A stretch of DNA of 64,000 nt from Eutreptiella sp. 'Long Island Sound 2002'. Taxonomy: Eukaryota; Euglenozoa; Euglenophyceae; Eutreptiales; Eutreptiaceae. Under the pieces are notes generated by a model. It did no database searches and was not told where the DNA came from. It worked only from the letters and a program-made list of their open reading frames with translations. The position numbers and the translations under genes were made by a program. This document shows positions 31,199-42,607 of this stretch, piece by piece. Position 1 is the first letter of the stretch, and every line of letters starts with the position of its first letter. The stretch spans positions 35,170,497 to 35,234,496 of the forward strand of contig OZ038388.1 in assembly GCA_964036045.1 (NCBI GenBank). Reading direction: 5' to 3'.

Positions 31199-33695
31199 GA
31201 CCCAGTTGGAGGAGGCGATTCTCTTCTTCAACTCCTGGAAACACTCTTCCTCTCTGGCGGTCCACCTCCAGGGAGTAGTTTTCTTGATTAGGTCAGTGAG
31301 GGGGGCAGAGGAGTAAGTAAAATTGTGGATGTGACGCCGCCAGAAATTACACGCGCCCACAAAACTCCTCACGTCGTGTAGACCCTTCTTAGGGTCATCG
31401 CGAATCTGCATGTCCTGTAGGGGCTGCATCTTAGACGCGGCTGGTTTCCACCAACCATACCCCACGTCGAAACCCAAATATTCCATCTCCTCTTTCATAA
31501 ACTCAAATTTTTCGAGTTTGATTCGGAGATGGTTTTCTTGACAGACAATGAAAAATTCACGGAGGAGAAGGACATGGTTCTCTTGGGTATTAGTACCCAA
31601 ACTCACGTCGTCGATGTGAGCCTCCATTTCTGCACCCCGAGAAATCAACTCCTGTACTAGAGGCCTGCGCCTCAGTATGTACAAAATTTTGTTAATTAGC
31701 TCCTGGAAGAGCGCTGGGGCAGTAGCCACCCTGAAAGGCATAACCTCCCACTTAAAGACACGGCCCTTAGGGGTTATAAAAGCCAGCGGCTCCTGAGCTG
31801 CGGCGGTTAGGTCCACCTGCCAGAAACCAGAGCGTTTGTCCATTTTGGTCTTGTACCTGCATTTGGCAATACGCTCCAGGGTATTTTCCATGTTAGGAAT
31901 ACTCCCTGAGTGGTTCTGGGTTTTCTTGTTGACCTCACCATAGTCTACAACCAGTCGTAGGGCAGTCGACCCTGGTTTGGCAACCAGGAAACAGGGACTG
32001 CAGTGATGGGGGTAGTCCCCCTGCTTATATTCTTCAACGAGGCCAGCATCAATACATTCCTGGATCTGGCGCTCGATTTCTTCAACCTGTTCTTGTGGAG
32101 CGGGATAGGGACGACGCCTCACTCGCGTCTTTTCAAATTCAGGTTTCAGTTTCAGGTCCATCTGGACCAGTTTTTTACAAGAGAGGGGAGGCGGCAAGGA
32201 GCCGAACACTTCCTCATAGGTTATCAGCAGTTTCTTCAGGCGGGGATCAAGGTTAAGACTCTCGATTTTCTGAAGGAAATCCTCCCCAGCATGGAGGTTG
32301 CTTTTTCCATGTTCTTTCTTTTTCTGCCGATCAGCAGTTTCGGCAGGCACAGAACCATCGTCCCACTCAGGGGGACATTGCTGCCCATAGTGCAGAGAAT
32401 ACACTAGCGGTATCTCAGGATCAGGCAGCGTATAGGAATCATCGTCTTCCTCAGACCAGATGGAGGATTTCCAGGTCTGTCTGAGGTATTGCAGCCGCTC
32501 TTGGCGCTCAATACCTTCGGCCTTCAGGTACAACAGCCGCCGGAGTTCCTGAGTGAGTAGTAGATACTGGTATAGTATGGGATACTGGGCTAGGAAGGCA
32601 CTGTGTTTTAGGTCAACACAGCTGGGATCAACAGGAGGGATAGTGCTGGCAATCTCAGACAGCTGGTCATCAGCATCCCCCTTTACAGCTGCAGGTTCCA
32701 GATAGTCATCGGGAGACTCACACCCTGTAAGTGTGGCAGATAGGTGCTCAGGAGATCGATTTTTGAGATCAAAAAGGGTCAGGCCACGATTTTCGGCCAT
32801 GACCTCTTTCAGTAGCACCTGGTCCAGGTCACACAGGGGTACAGGATTGAGAGATCCATCGACGATGGACAGGAAGCTGGCCCACTCAGGGGCCTGCATA
32901 GCTGTGTCTGAGTCCTCAGGCAAATAGATGGGGCCGTCGGGGAGTTGCACTCTTCCCACGTTCATTCGATCTCGCATACGGCGCCAGTAAGCATGTCCAC
33001 CAGAGCAGCCCCAGTCAGGGGTGCACATGACAACCCTTCCTCCCTGATAAGCGATTTTGGTTGGAACCTTCGCGAGCAGGGAGGAGGGAGGGTTAGCATA
33101 CGCTAGGCCAATTGCTTTCCAGAAGAAACGGAAAGCATTGTTCAGTTGTTTCGAGCAGTACAACTGCATGATGTGCTGTTGTTGGCTCGCAAACAATTCC
33201 ACCTGGATCTCATCCAGGTTTACCTGAAGGGCCGCCAGTCCATTTTCAAGAACGTGACGGGCCAATTGGTAGTTTTCGGTACGATAGTTAGTCTTGGATG
33301 CGTAGCGCAGCCCAGACTCTTTTCGTCCTGACAGCTCCAAAGGTACGGAGAATAGCGCACTGCCAAAGTCGCAGTGCAAAGAATAGGGGCGCTGGAGAGA
33401 CAGCATTTTTACCTGGGGGTTTCTTCGTAGGAAGTCGGTACCAATGACGATGTCAAAGGCGTCGGTGTCCAGCACTCTGCAGTGTTGGGTCACGGTTTTT
33501 GTCCTGCAGGCATATAGTCACATCGACCCCCCCCAAGGAATGGATGGTACGCCCATCCCCTACTCTTATGGCGATGGTCTTAGTTTTCTTGAAAGTCTTT
33601 AGCAGGCGCCGGGCCACTATGGAAAGTGTTGCACCGGTGTCAAGCACCGCTCGAAAAACTTGATCCCCGATTTTCACGAGGATCCAGAAAACCAA
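31199..33695 (-). pseudogene. Gy-1 pol 5' half: protease, methylase-like domain, RT
   Basis: The minus strand opens with an aspartic protease (LDTGATLS near 33,645). A frame slip at about 33,490 follows, then a single open frame of about 760 codons. In this frame, residues 14-21 carry the protease flap-side segment DIVIGTDF. Residues 94-206 are the extra domain described separately. Residues 207-440 are a linker of unknown role. Residues 445-680 are the RT: a PCFLVAKP segment, LVVDYGEVN, a FWQVDL motif, and HIDD at 626-629 where YxDD is usual. The RNase H tether follows and is cut at 31,199. HIDD may be a decayed motif or a true variant; the second copy does not include it. Order PR-RT-RH-IN with gag upstream is Ty3/gypsy. 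Confidence 0.9.
32876..33214 (-). other. DIRS/Dam-type methylase-like domain in Gy-1 pol
   Basis: These are residues 94-206 of the frame starting at 33,493. The order is ELFAS, an N-rich helix, a Trp, LAYANPPSSLL, a KI helix, GGRVVMCTPDW, YWRR, then LPDGPIYLPED and APEW. The set of Phe-Ala-Ser, NPP and a hydrophobic strand ending in Pro-x-Trp is what I recall from the Dam-like domain of DIRS elements and phage N6-adenine methylases, where NPPY/DPPY is catalytic. Here it is NPPS. The homologous domain in Gy-2 (54,235-54,640) sits at the same place. Methylase identity is inferred from motif pattern only. Confidence 0.6.
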
Positions 33696-33699
33696 GTCC

Positions 33700-34550
33700 T
33701 CCTCTTCGGAGCCGCCGCCCTACTCTTCATCAGGGAACTTGACATCCACCCCTGCAGCTATGAGGGACCTGGCCATCCAGGCCAATCGCCTCTTCTTGGG
33801 GTTATTCCTCTCAGGAGTAGCGTTATCCCCCTGGGGGGGCTTCTTGGGATCACCTGCGGCAGGAGGGGGTGTGGCAGCAGGAGAGGGTGTAGCAACGGGC
33901 GCTGATGAGCGCCTCCGGGGGTTAGGGGGTCCTTTTTTCCCAACCCCCTTGCCACCTCCTTTACCACCTCTATCCCCATTCTGAGGGTTTTTGGTGGGTG
34001 TTTATGTCTTCTGGCGTTCGGCCTCCTGTCGCTTGAGTTTATCACTCTCACGTTTCTTTATGTGACATTCATCTTCGTAGTGACGACGTTTGCCACAATA
34101 CCCACAGGTGATGGTACACCTGAAATGATCCTGATGGGTCACAGGTTTCCCATCCTTGGTATGCTGCTATCGTTTCATCTGCAGCATACAGCTAATGCGG
34201 TGATCGCAGTCAGAGGCATGACAAGGCCCCCCCTTGTCATTGACAGGTTTGCAGTAGAACAGAGGGGGTGTACCTGCATCATGTTTAACCTCATTCATGG
34301 CACGTAGGTTACCCCTCCCTTTACCACCTCCCTGGTTGGTGTTAGTGGGATTTTTAGGCCCTTTCCCTTCGCCACGTTCGGGGGTAGGGGTACCACCTCG
34401 ACCAAAGTGCTTCTTTAGGAATTTCTCCATGTGGGAGTCATTCTCTCTCTCAAGAGCTAGCTCAATCAGGAGGTCCACCAGTTCATCATACGAGTGGGTC
34501 CGGCTTTTCCTCTCAGAGGTAGCTCGGCAGTCATCCCACGTACGTTGGAG
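33700..34550 (-). pseudogene. Gy-1 gag C-terminal part (nucleocapsid)
   Basis: The minus strand continues gag from the point where the 5.38-kb insertion cuts it (34,550). It has the TWDDCRAT segment, a helix with YDELVDLLIELALE, and a basic Gly/Lys linker. A Cys/His-rich stretch with Cys at about 34,250, 34,223, 34,208 and 34,190 precedes a slip near 34,170. Then comes the knuckle C-x2-C-x4-H-x4-C at about 34,106-34,064 and a Pro/Lys-rich tail leading to the protease. The extra Cys cluster before the knuckle may be a second zinc site. Confidence 0.8.
34535..34550 (+). repeat. 16-bp target-site duplication, left copy
   Basis: CCCACGTACGTTGGAG, repeated exactly at 39,933-39,948. The uninterrupted family copy at 19,571-19,586 has the sequence once (with two substitutions), which proves the insertion. 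Confidence 0.95.
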
Positions 34551-35419
34551 GTTTGAGGTTTGAGGTTTGATTTTGCGGGTACTAGACGCCTTTCGGCCCC
34601 GGGGGGCCACCTGGTCGGGCCAGGTGATATCCTCCCCACCGGGTCCTAGTGGGGGGCCCTCCAAGACGCACCTCCTGCCTGGTGGCGGAGTCCCCCGGGT
34701 TCACAGAGCTCGGAGCCCCGTCCTTCCCCGGCGTCCCCGTTTCGCCACTCCTCGGTCAGTGCGTCAATTCGCAGCCGTGGCTGCGGGCGCTTACCTACTG
34801 CGTCGCCCCCCTAATGCGTGGTCGCCCGGGGCGCCGGCGCCGCCGGGCCCGTGCTACTGGCTTGTCGCCAGTGGGACCTCCTTGGGCTGGCGCGGAGGCT
34901 GCCTAGCCTAGGGGTTGGGGCGTGGCGCTGTGCGCCACTACTGCCTTGGCAGGTGCAGTGTCCCGTCTGTTTGTGCGCGGCGCTCGCGGCCGGTTCAGGG
35001 GGGGTTCGGGCCGGTACCTGGTGTTGTGTCTCTGCTGTTTCCCCCTTCCCGCCCCGCGTGTTCCGCGCTGCGTGTGGCGGGCCATCCCGTCCCGGTGTCC
35101 CTTACCCTCGCTCGCTGGTACGCCATTCCATGCGGTCTGTGCGTTCCGCGCGCTCGGTTCGGTTGCCCTTCCGGTTGTCCCCGCGTGTCCTTTTCGTGTG
35201 TGTGCGCTCGCGCTCTCGCGGTGTCCGCTCCCCCCCCCGCTGGGTGGTGTGGCGCGCGCATCTCGCGTGGTCCCGGCACTGGGCGCTGGTAGGGCCGTTC
35301 CACGTGGTCCGTGCCCCTCCGCGTGTCCTGCCCCGGTCCCGTGCTCCATCTGGCGTGCTTGGGGGGGGGGCGGTCCGGTCCCGGTTCCCCCCTACTTGGC
35401 TTGGGGTTGTTGGGGCGGC

Positions 35420-37590
35420 GGCCCCTGGCCGCCCGTCCTCCGGAGCGGGCAGCCAGGGTTCCGCGTCCCGCGTGTCCCGGGTGCGGTCGGTGCGGGCGTG
35501 GGGTCTCCGCACCGGCCCCACAGCGTGCGTCCTTGCGGGCCGGCGTTGCTCGCTGTGGGTGTGGCGGAAGGGCGTCCCTGGGGGGGTGCCTTCCACCGCT
35601 GTGAGGGGCGCCTGGTGTCAGGTGCTGTCCCCCCCTCGGCCGCCCGTCCTCTGGAGCGGGCAGCCAGGGTTCCGCGTCCCGTGTCTCCCGGGTGCGGTCG
35701 GTGCGGGCGTGGGGACCCATCACCGGCCCCACAGCGTGATCCCTTGCGGGCCGGCGTTGCTCGCTGTGGGGGTGGCGGAAGGGCGTCCCCGGGGGGGGTG
35801 CTTTCCACCGTTGTGAGGGGCGCCTGGCGTCAGGCGCTGCCCCTCCCCCGGCCGCCCGTCCTCTGGAGCGGGCTGCCGGGGTTCCGCGACCCGTGTGTCC
35901 CGGGTGCGGTCGATACGGGCGTGTGGGCCCTGCACCGGCCCCACAGCGTGCGCCCTTGCGGGCCGGCGTTGCTCGCTGTGGGGGTGGCGGAAGGGCGTCC
36001 CCGGGGGGGGTGCCTTCCACCGTTGTGAGGGGCGCCTGGTGTCAGGCGCTGTCCCTCCCCTGGCCGCCCGTCCTCTGGAGCGGGCAGCCAGGGTTCCGCA
36101 ACCCGTGTGTCCCGGGTGCGGTCGATGCGGGCGTGTGGACCCAGCACCGGCCCCACAGCGTGCGCCCTTGCGGGCCGGCGTTGCTCGCTGTGGGGGTGGC
36201 GGAAGGACGTCCCCGGGTGGGGCGCCTTCCACCGTGTTGTGAGGGGCGCCTGGTGTCAGGCGCTGTCCCTCCCCCGACCGCCCGTCCTCTGGAGCGGGCG
36301 GCCGGGGTTCCGCGACCCGTGTGTCCCGGGTGCGGTCGATGCGGGCGTGTGAACCCAGCACCGGCCCCACAGCGTGCGCCCTTGCGGGCCGGCGTTGCTC
36401 GCTGTGGGGGCGGCGGAAGGGCGTCCCCGGGGGGGCTGCCTTCCGCCGTTGTGAGGGGCGCCTGGTGTCAGGCGCTGTCCCTCCCCCGGCCGCCCGTCCT
36501 CTGGAGCGGGCAGCCAGGGTTCCGCGACCCGTGTGTCCCGGGTGCGGTTGATGCGGGCGTGTGGACCCAGCACCGGCCCCACAGCGTGCGCCCTTGCGGG
36601 CCGGCGTTGCTCGCTGTGGGGGTGGCGGAAGGGCGTCCCCGGGGGTGGTGCCTTCCACCGTTGTGAGGGGCGTCTGGTGTCAGGCGCTGTCCCTCGCCCG
36701 GCCGCCCGTCCTCTGGAGCGGGCAGCCAGGGTTCCGCGACCCGTGTGTCCCGGGTGCGGTCGATGCGGGCGTGTGGACCCAGCACCGGCCCCACAGCGTG
36801 CGCCCTCGCGGGCCGGCGTTGCTCGCTGTGGGGGTGGCGGAAGGGCGTCCCCGGGGGGGGTGCCTTCCACCGTTGTGAGGGGCGCCTGGTGTCAGGCGCT
36901 GTCCCTCCCCCGGCCGCCCGTCCTCTGGAGCGGGCAGCCAGGGTTCCGCGACCCGTGTGTCCCGGGTGCGGTCGATGCGGGCGTGTGGACCCAGCACCGG
37001 CCCCACGGCGTGCGCCCTTGCGGGCCGGCGTTGCTCGCTGTGGGGGTGGCGGAAGGGCGTCCCCGGGGGGGGTGCCTTCGACCGTTGTGAGGGGCGCCTG
37101 GTGTCAGGCGCTGTCCCTCCCCCAGCTGCCCGTCCTCTGGAGCGGGCAGCCAGGGTTCCGCGACCCGTGTGTCCCGGGTGCGGTCGATGCGGGCGTGTGG
37201 ACCCTGCACCGGCCCCACAGCGTGCGCCCTCGCGGGCCGGCGTTGCTCGCTGTGGGGGTGGCGGAAGGGCGTCCCCGGGGGGGGGTGCCTTCCACCGTTG
37301 TGAGGGGCGCCTGGTGTCAGGCGCTGTCCCTCCCCCGGCCGCCCGTCCTCTGGAGCGGGCAGCCCGGGTTCCGCAACCCGTGTGTCCCGGGTGCGGTCGA
37401 TGCGGGCGTGTGGGCCCTGCACCGGCCCCACAGCGTGTGCCCTCTGCGGGTCGGCGTTGCTCGCTGTGGGGGTGGCGGAAGGGCGTCCCCGGGGGGGGGT
37501 GCCTTCCACCGTTGTGAGGGGCGCCTGGTGTCAGGCGCTGTCCCTCCCCCGGCCGCCCGTCCTCTGGAGCGGTCAGCCGGGGTTCCGGTG
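35420..37590 (-). repeat. Tandem 212-bp monomer array (~10 copies)
   Basis: The same phase point recurs at 35,895, 36,107, 36,321, 36,533, 36,745 and 36,957, spacing 212-214 bp. Units are nearly identical and all correspond to the A-type monomer of the 16.7-18.7 kb array; no B type alternates here. 212 is not a multiple of 3, so the long open frames across it on both strands cycle through different phases and are not genes. Confidence 0.95.
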
Positions 37591-39320
37591 TGCGTGTGTG
37601 TTCGTGTGCGTGCTCTGCTTGGCCGGGTCGGGCGGGCCGGCCTCCCGGGCGCGTTCTGGTGCGCCTCACCTTTTTCTGTGGCCGCTCTGTCTTTCTGCTT
37701 TGCTTGGCCCCCTCCGGGCTGGGGTTGCCCCCCTCTCTCTCCCTGCTGTTGCCGTTCCTCGTTGCCCTGGGGCTTTGTTTTGGTTGTTTTTTTTTTTTTT
37801 TTTGTTTTTTCCTCCTCGTTCTTCTTTCTCCGTGCGCCCCCGTTGTCTCCGGCTTTCTCTGGTTTCCGGCCCCGGGTGCCCCGGGCCTCGGCGCTTGCGT
37901 TGTTTGCTTTGTTGGCCTGCCGCTTCTCGGTTCTCCCTGCGCTTGCCCCTCGTTCGTGCTTCCGCCTGGCTGTTGGCTGCTCCCTGGTGGTAGCTGCCCC
38001 CCCCCCCCCCTTTGTTTCTCGCGGTTTTCGTCGCTGCCGCTCGGTGCTGTGTGCCGTGTTGTGCTGTGCGTCCCTGGGTGCGGCGCTGCGCGTTGTGTCG
38101 CCCGGTGTTGTGCTGTCGTGTGCTGTGTTGCGCTCGTTTGGTGCCGCTGCTTGTTGCGCCGTGCCCTCTGGCGCTGCCCGTCGCCCTGGGGCCCTGTGCC
38201 CTGCGGCGCTGTGTTTTGCGGTGTTCCCCCGCGCCGTGTGCTCTGTGCTGTGTGTGTTTTGTCGTGGCGCGGTGGTGCGTGCTGTTGTTCGCCGCGCTGC
38301 TTTGTGCTGTGCGTGTCCCGGGGTGCTGTGCTGTGCGTTCCTTCTGCTCTCCGCTCTGTGCGGTGCTTTGCTTCGCTGTGCTGGTGCGCTCGCGTTGTAC
38401 TGTTCGTGTGGTGCGTGCTGTTGCTGGCGCCTGGCGCTGTGGTGCGCTGCTGTGTGTTGTGCTGTTTCCTGTGGTGTGCCGTGGTGCGGTGCCCGGTCTG
38501 TTGGCCCGTGGTTGTTTGCTGGTGGCGTGTTTCGGTGTCGGTGTCCCTGTCTGGCCGCGTGGTCTGCTTCCCTGTGGTTGGTGTGGTTTGCTGTGGTGCC
38601 CTGCTTTCCTGTGTCGTGTTCTGTGGTGCTGTGCTGTCGCGTGGTGCTGTGCTGTTGTGCTCCGCCGTCGTTTTGCGGTGCTGTTGGGGCTTGCTTTGCC
38701 CTTCTGTGGGCTGTCGTGCTGTGCTGTGTTGTGCTGCTGGCTGGCTGTGCTGTTTTTTGCCCGGTGGTGGTGTCTGCGTGCTGTGGTGCTCTTTTCCTCG
38801 TGCCGTGCGTTCCCTGTCTTCTCCCCTCTGTGCGCTGCGGTGCCTTGTTGTGCTGGCTGTGGTGCCCTGCTTCCCTGTGTTGTGTGCTGTGGCGCTGTGC
38901 TGTCATGTGGTGCCGTGCTGTCGTGCTCTGCTGTCGCTGTGCGGTGCTGTTTGTGTTTGCTTTGCCCTCCTGCGGCCTGTCGTGCGGCGCCTGTGTGGTC
39001 TGCGCTGTTGTTGGTGCCTCGTGCTGTGGCGTGTCCCCGTGCGTTGTGGTGTCTCCCGTTCTGCGGTGTGGTGGTGCTGCTCTGGTGTGTCGTGGTGTCT
39101 TGCTGTGCTGTGCGTTGTCCTGTGGTGTCCTGCGCTCTGTGCCGTGTCCTGCGGTGCCGTGCTGTCCTGCGGTGCTGTGCTGGTTGGCTGTGCTGTGCGG
39201 TTGTCTGCGCTGCTGGTGTTTGTTTCTCCTTTTGTCCCCTTTTCCTTTGTTAAAAACCCCTGCCGTTTTTCCGTGCCTTTGAAAACTTTTTTTTTTTTTT
39301 TCAAAATAAAATAAAATTAT
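37591..39320. repeat. T- and GTGCT-rich low-complexity stretch
   Basis: Dominated by degenerate GTGCTGTG-type units with poly-T runs at about 37,784-37,803 and 39,288-39,301. Very long open frames read through it on the plus strand in three phases, encoding Cys/Val/Leu-rich repeats without any fold. I call this simple sequence, not genes. Confidence 0.75.
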
Positions 39321-39932
39321 ACACGACCCAACACACTCGCGTGCAGCAAGACCATGTTCGCTGCTGTGCCTTACGTGCTACCCGTCGTGCTTGATGTTCT
39401 CGGCCTTGTTCTTGTGCGTGGCGTCGTGGAGCGCGTTGGTGTCCATTGCTAAGGGTTAACCGCGTTCCCCCAGGGCCGCCGCCTGAGCTGCAGGGCAAGG
39501 GGAGTGATGGGCACGAGGGTGCAGAGGGAGGTGCATGAAGAATAAGAAGAAAAAGGCGGCAGGGCGCGACGTGAGGGGTCGTGGCGAGTTATGAAAAATT
39601 TTCGAGTTTTACGCGCTGCTCGCGACGCGTTTTTCTTTGTGCCTATAGCGAGTTAGACGACGGCAAGGACGGCGTTGGGGTCCCACGAGCGCTACAGTGC
39701 TTACGGCGTTAACTATTCACCTATTTCACGTCGAAAAAAATTTTGTCGCGTTTTTACGCGTTTCGCAGCGCGCTGTTTGGCCTAAGCGTTTTTTATGCTA
39801 ATTAGCTTTATTTTCAGCTATTCAGAAAATTTTTTCGTCGTGTTTTACTCGTCCTTTTAAAACGGCTTTCTGTGCGGTTAGCATAAAGAAGCAAATCTTG
39901 AATGGTAACCAGGTAATGAATGGTAACCCTAA

Positions 39933-39948
39933 CCCACGTACGTTGGAG
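39933..39948 (+). repeat. 16-bp target-site duplication, right copy
   Basis: Exact match to 34,535-34,550. It is followed directly by the rest of Gy-1 gag. Confidence 0.95.
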
Positions 39949-41335
39949 AATCTTACTCATGAGCCACAGGTGGGGCTCAGTGGCTCCGTAGGAGCCCACG
40001 TTCATCCTCGAAAAAAGATACTCCAAGTCGCACACGTATTCAGAGCTTCGCGCAGCGGAAGGAAACTCAGGGAGCATAGGTAGCTCCTCTATCTGTGTGC
40101 GCACACTGAGGTCAGTGTCATAGACTGGGAACGTTTTCTCCATCCTCTGGAGTACCTCTGCCCAGGTGGAACAGGTTTTCACAATCTGTTTCACCTGTTT
40201 TTGCAAAAATTTCTGTTTGCATGAGCGTTTCAGCAGTGAGCATTTGGTGGCCACATCCACATGGGATTGGCCAGTCAGCAAAAGAAACTCAGCAAATTCT
40301 TCTGCCCATTCGGGCAGATTTCTGGGGTCGAACTCCGGCAGTTCCAGCTGGATGTTCGCCTGGGCAATAGGTCTGCCCGTCTTCCCATCCCCCGGAGTTA
40401 GCCCGGAAGGTGATACGCCGGCAAGAGGTGCCAGGGCAGACGGCCCTCTTTTCTCCGTCTCTGTCACAGGCACGTCCTGTAGTTCAGCCATGGGCACTGT
40501 CCTGGCGCGGGGGTGAAAGGGGCTGGGGCAGGTGACCTTAGGCAACAGCCTTGAGACCCTTGATCTCTTAAGATCTTCGGCCAGGGTACTCAGTCCAGGA
40601 AAGGGGGAGGACAACTCTGGCTTGGGTAAGGGTTCTGCAATACCCAGCTTCGCCTTAATGGCCTCCGCTAGGGGCGTCACATCTGGATCTTCCGATCCAG
40701 ACAGAAGTTTGGCCAGCAGTTCGGGCGTATGGTCCAGGGCACTGTAGGTTGGCCTTGCATGATGTTGTTCCTCAACTCGAGTCGGGACACTTCGGGAGCC
40801 CTTTGGGTTGGACAACATGCTCTTGGATACTCGGGTCTCGGTCGTCTTGGCAGGGATGCTGTCTCGGCTCTGTCGGACAGCGGCCCACAGTGCATGTAGG
40901 ACCCTAGGTCTGTACGTGGTCTGGATCCGTGTACTGCCAATGGCTCCTCCCCATCTTCTCCACGAATGGATTTGTAGTACTCCTCTTGGAGGATGTATTC
41001 ATCCATTTTCTTCCTCAGTTCCTCGTATTCCTCAGGGCCTCCAATCGCTGTTGAGGATGAAGCCGGACAGGCGGATCAGGAGACTGAGGCTGCTACACGC
41101 CTGTGGAGATGCTGCAGGCTGTCTGCACCGTGGGCCGCTAAGGCCTCGGTGGTAAGGATCGTATTCTCTTCCGCCCTTCTGCGATCTGGATCTCCCTGGG
41201 ACCCAGATGCGCCACTGAGATGTGGAGCTCGGTAAGGTGGTTCACTCATAGGGTGGGCCATGCTGCCCATTTGTACTTGGACAGTTCTTATGGGCCAGGT
41301 CCTGACGCTTGGCGTGGACATGATGAACTTGTTGT
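39949..41335 (-). pseudogene. Gy-1 gag N-terminal and capsid part
   Basis: The minus-strand ATG is at about 41,322. The first 80 codons include an acidic Asp-Arg-Arg-Arg segment. Frame slips near 41,080 and 40,800 lead to an open frame from 40,818 of about 290 gag codons. This holds a Pro-rich linker, a motif with LELPEFDPRNLPEWAEEF near 40,340, and a helical capsid-like region with KQIVKTCSTWAEVLQRME and LPMLPEFPSAA. The frame is cut by the 5.38-kb insertion at the codons for QRTW. The capsid-like assignment rests on the position and the PEFDP...F..FL pattern common in Ty3 Gag. Confidence 0.8.
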
Positions 41336-41410
41336 TGAGCTTTGTGTGCTGCACTTCTTCTGAGGGTCGGTTCAAAAGGTCACAAGGGACTGTCTCTGCT
41401 ACCGGAAAGA

Positions 41411-42107
41411 TGTCCTTGATTAATGCCCTAGATATTTTGATGAAATTCTGCAGGTTTTGAAGTTGAAAACCCAAACCATAGCAGCAGTTAGAGCAAGAAC
41501 AGGATGTGGATCGAATGAATGAATAGTTTTGAAATCCAGTGTAACACAGAAGGGCTGCAGATAGACAATGCAGGTATAAACACAAAGATTCCATCACAAA
41601 TGGATAATACAAAAGATTTTATATGAAAATTGGTCTGACTCTGGCCTCCAAGATAGCATCAGGCACTTCATGTGCACTCTTTTGGGTGAAATGGTGCTGG
41701 TGGTTAGGAATGTGGGGCATAGATGTCAGGCCAACACAGAAAATGACTTGGCCACGCAACTGAATTCAGAAACAGTTAAAAAGTAGAACCACAATAAGTG
41801 GTAGAAACAATTGAGTATAGGGGTCTTGGAACGCGAGACCACTAGGCTTAACCTCCAAGGCCTAAAGCATGAAATGCCTATTTCATTTCGGTATATCCTC
41901 CATGAAGGAAGGTACCTCCGCTCAGTTGAGTGGTAGGGGTGAACTTCATGGGGGGGCTGGGGTTACTACCCTAGTTACTTTGAGAAAGTGTACTTTAGGC
42001 CTCAAAAGAGAGATTGAAATACTTAACTTAGTCTTAGCATCAACAAGAGGGTTTTAAGGGGGGCTTGGCCTGGATCAAGCCCTCCAAGAAAGACATGGCA
42101 GTGACCC
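41411..42107 (-). repeat. Gy-1 5' LTR remnant (3' part)
   Basis: About 95% identical to 20,317-20,929 joined to 23,143-23,240. On the minus strand it ends in CA at 41,411, about 90 bases before the gag ATG. The upstream two thirds of the LTR are missing, replaced by LINE C-type sequence at 42,108. Neither a TGG primer site nor a self-complementary site is visible after the LTR end. Confidence 0.65.
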
Positions 42108-42607
42108 TTTCCACGTTCCCCCCGGTCCCGCTCACTCGTGACCCTACGTGTACTCAGGCCATTGACCCGGGGATCTCAAGGTCAACCCTCACCTCTGCGG
42201 ACACCTCACGGCCATCCAGGATTTCAGGGCATTTTCCTGACTTCCCGTGGTCAGGTTCCCCATGGTTGGCCCATGGTTCACCACTGCATGGCGACTGGTT
42301 TCCCAATCCACGGGGCTGTTGCTTGGCGCTTTCGGTGTCCCTTCCCATCCCATGTCCCTTTCCCCTATGCCACATCCCATCACCGGCCCATTCCCATCGT
42401 CCCGTGGACTTCCTACCCCGCCCGGCTGTTGTGCCGCTCTAGCCACATGCCCTTCTCTGTCCCGTCCCCTTTTCCCTTCATCCCGTGTTTATACCCCACC
42501 GGGCCGCCAGCAACCCTGTGGCGCGGGCCCACTGGATCCTCTTCCATCTGGGGACCGTTTCGTGCGCCTAGCACGGGTCGCTCCCTTCCCGCCTCCGCCC
42601 CTTTTCT

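Larger units (their letters stand above)
34551..39932 (-). mobile_element. 5.38-kb non-autonomous insertion with 212-bp monomers
   Basis: Exactly bounded by the 16-bp duplication in Gy-1 gag. On the minus strand its 3' end is three CTCAAAC-type heptamers after AAAATC (plus strand 34,551-34,568), typical of a non-LTR 3' tail. Inside, on the minus strand, it has an AT-richer 5' part (39,932-39,320), a T- and GTGCT-rich stretch (39,320-37,590), ten or so 212-bp monomers (37,590-35,420), the block shared with 477-615, and a 0.7-kb GC-rich end. No reverse transcriptase, endonuclease or other domain is present. It shares monomers and flanking block with LINE A, so it is probably a LINE A-derived passenger mobilised in trans. 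Confidence 0.8.

Noticed and set aside
36745-39282. Very long plus-strand open frame (845 codons) across the monomers and GTGCT-rich stretch
   Set aside because: It crosses a 212-bp tandem array in changing phase, then low-complexity Cys/Val/Leu sequence. Other frames and the minus strand are equally open. Sequence poor in A and T gives few stops, so no gene is implied.
39918-39937. Telomere-like AACCCTAACCC next to the insertion end
   Set aside because: Under two units, and half of it belongs to the target duplication. The shared bases are explained by the insertion site.
41835-41860. TGGTCTCGCGTTCC on the minus strand as the Gy-1 primer site
   Set aside because: It lies inside sequence shared by both LTR copies (also at about 20,735-20,755), so it is within the LTR and not after it.
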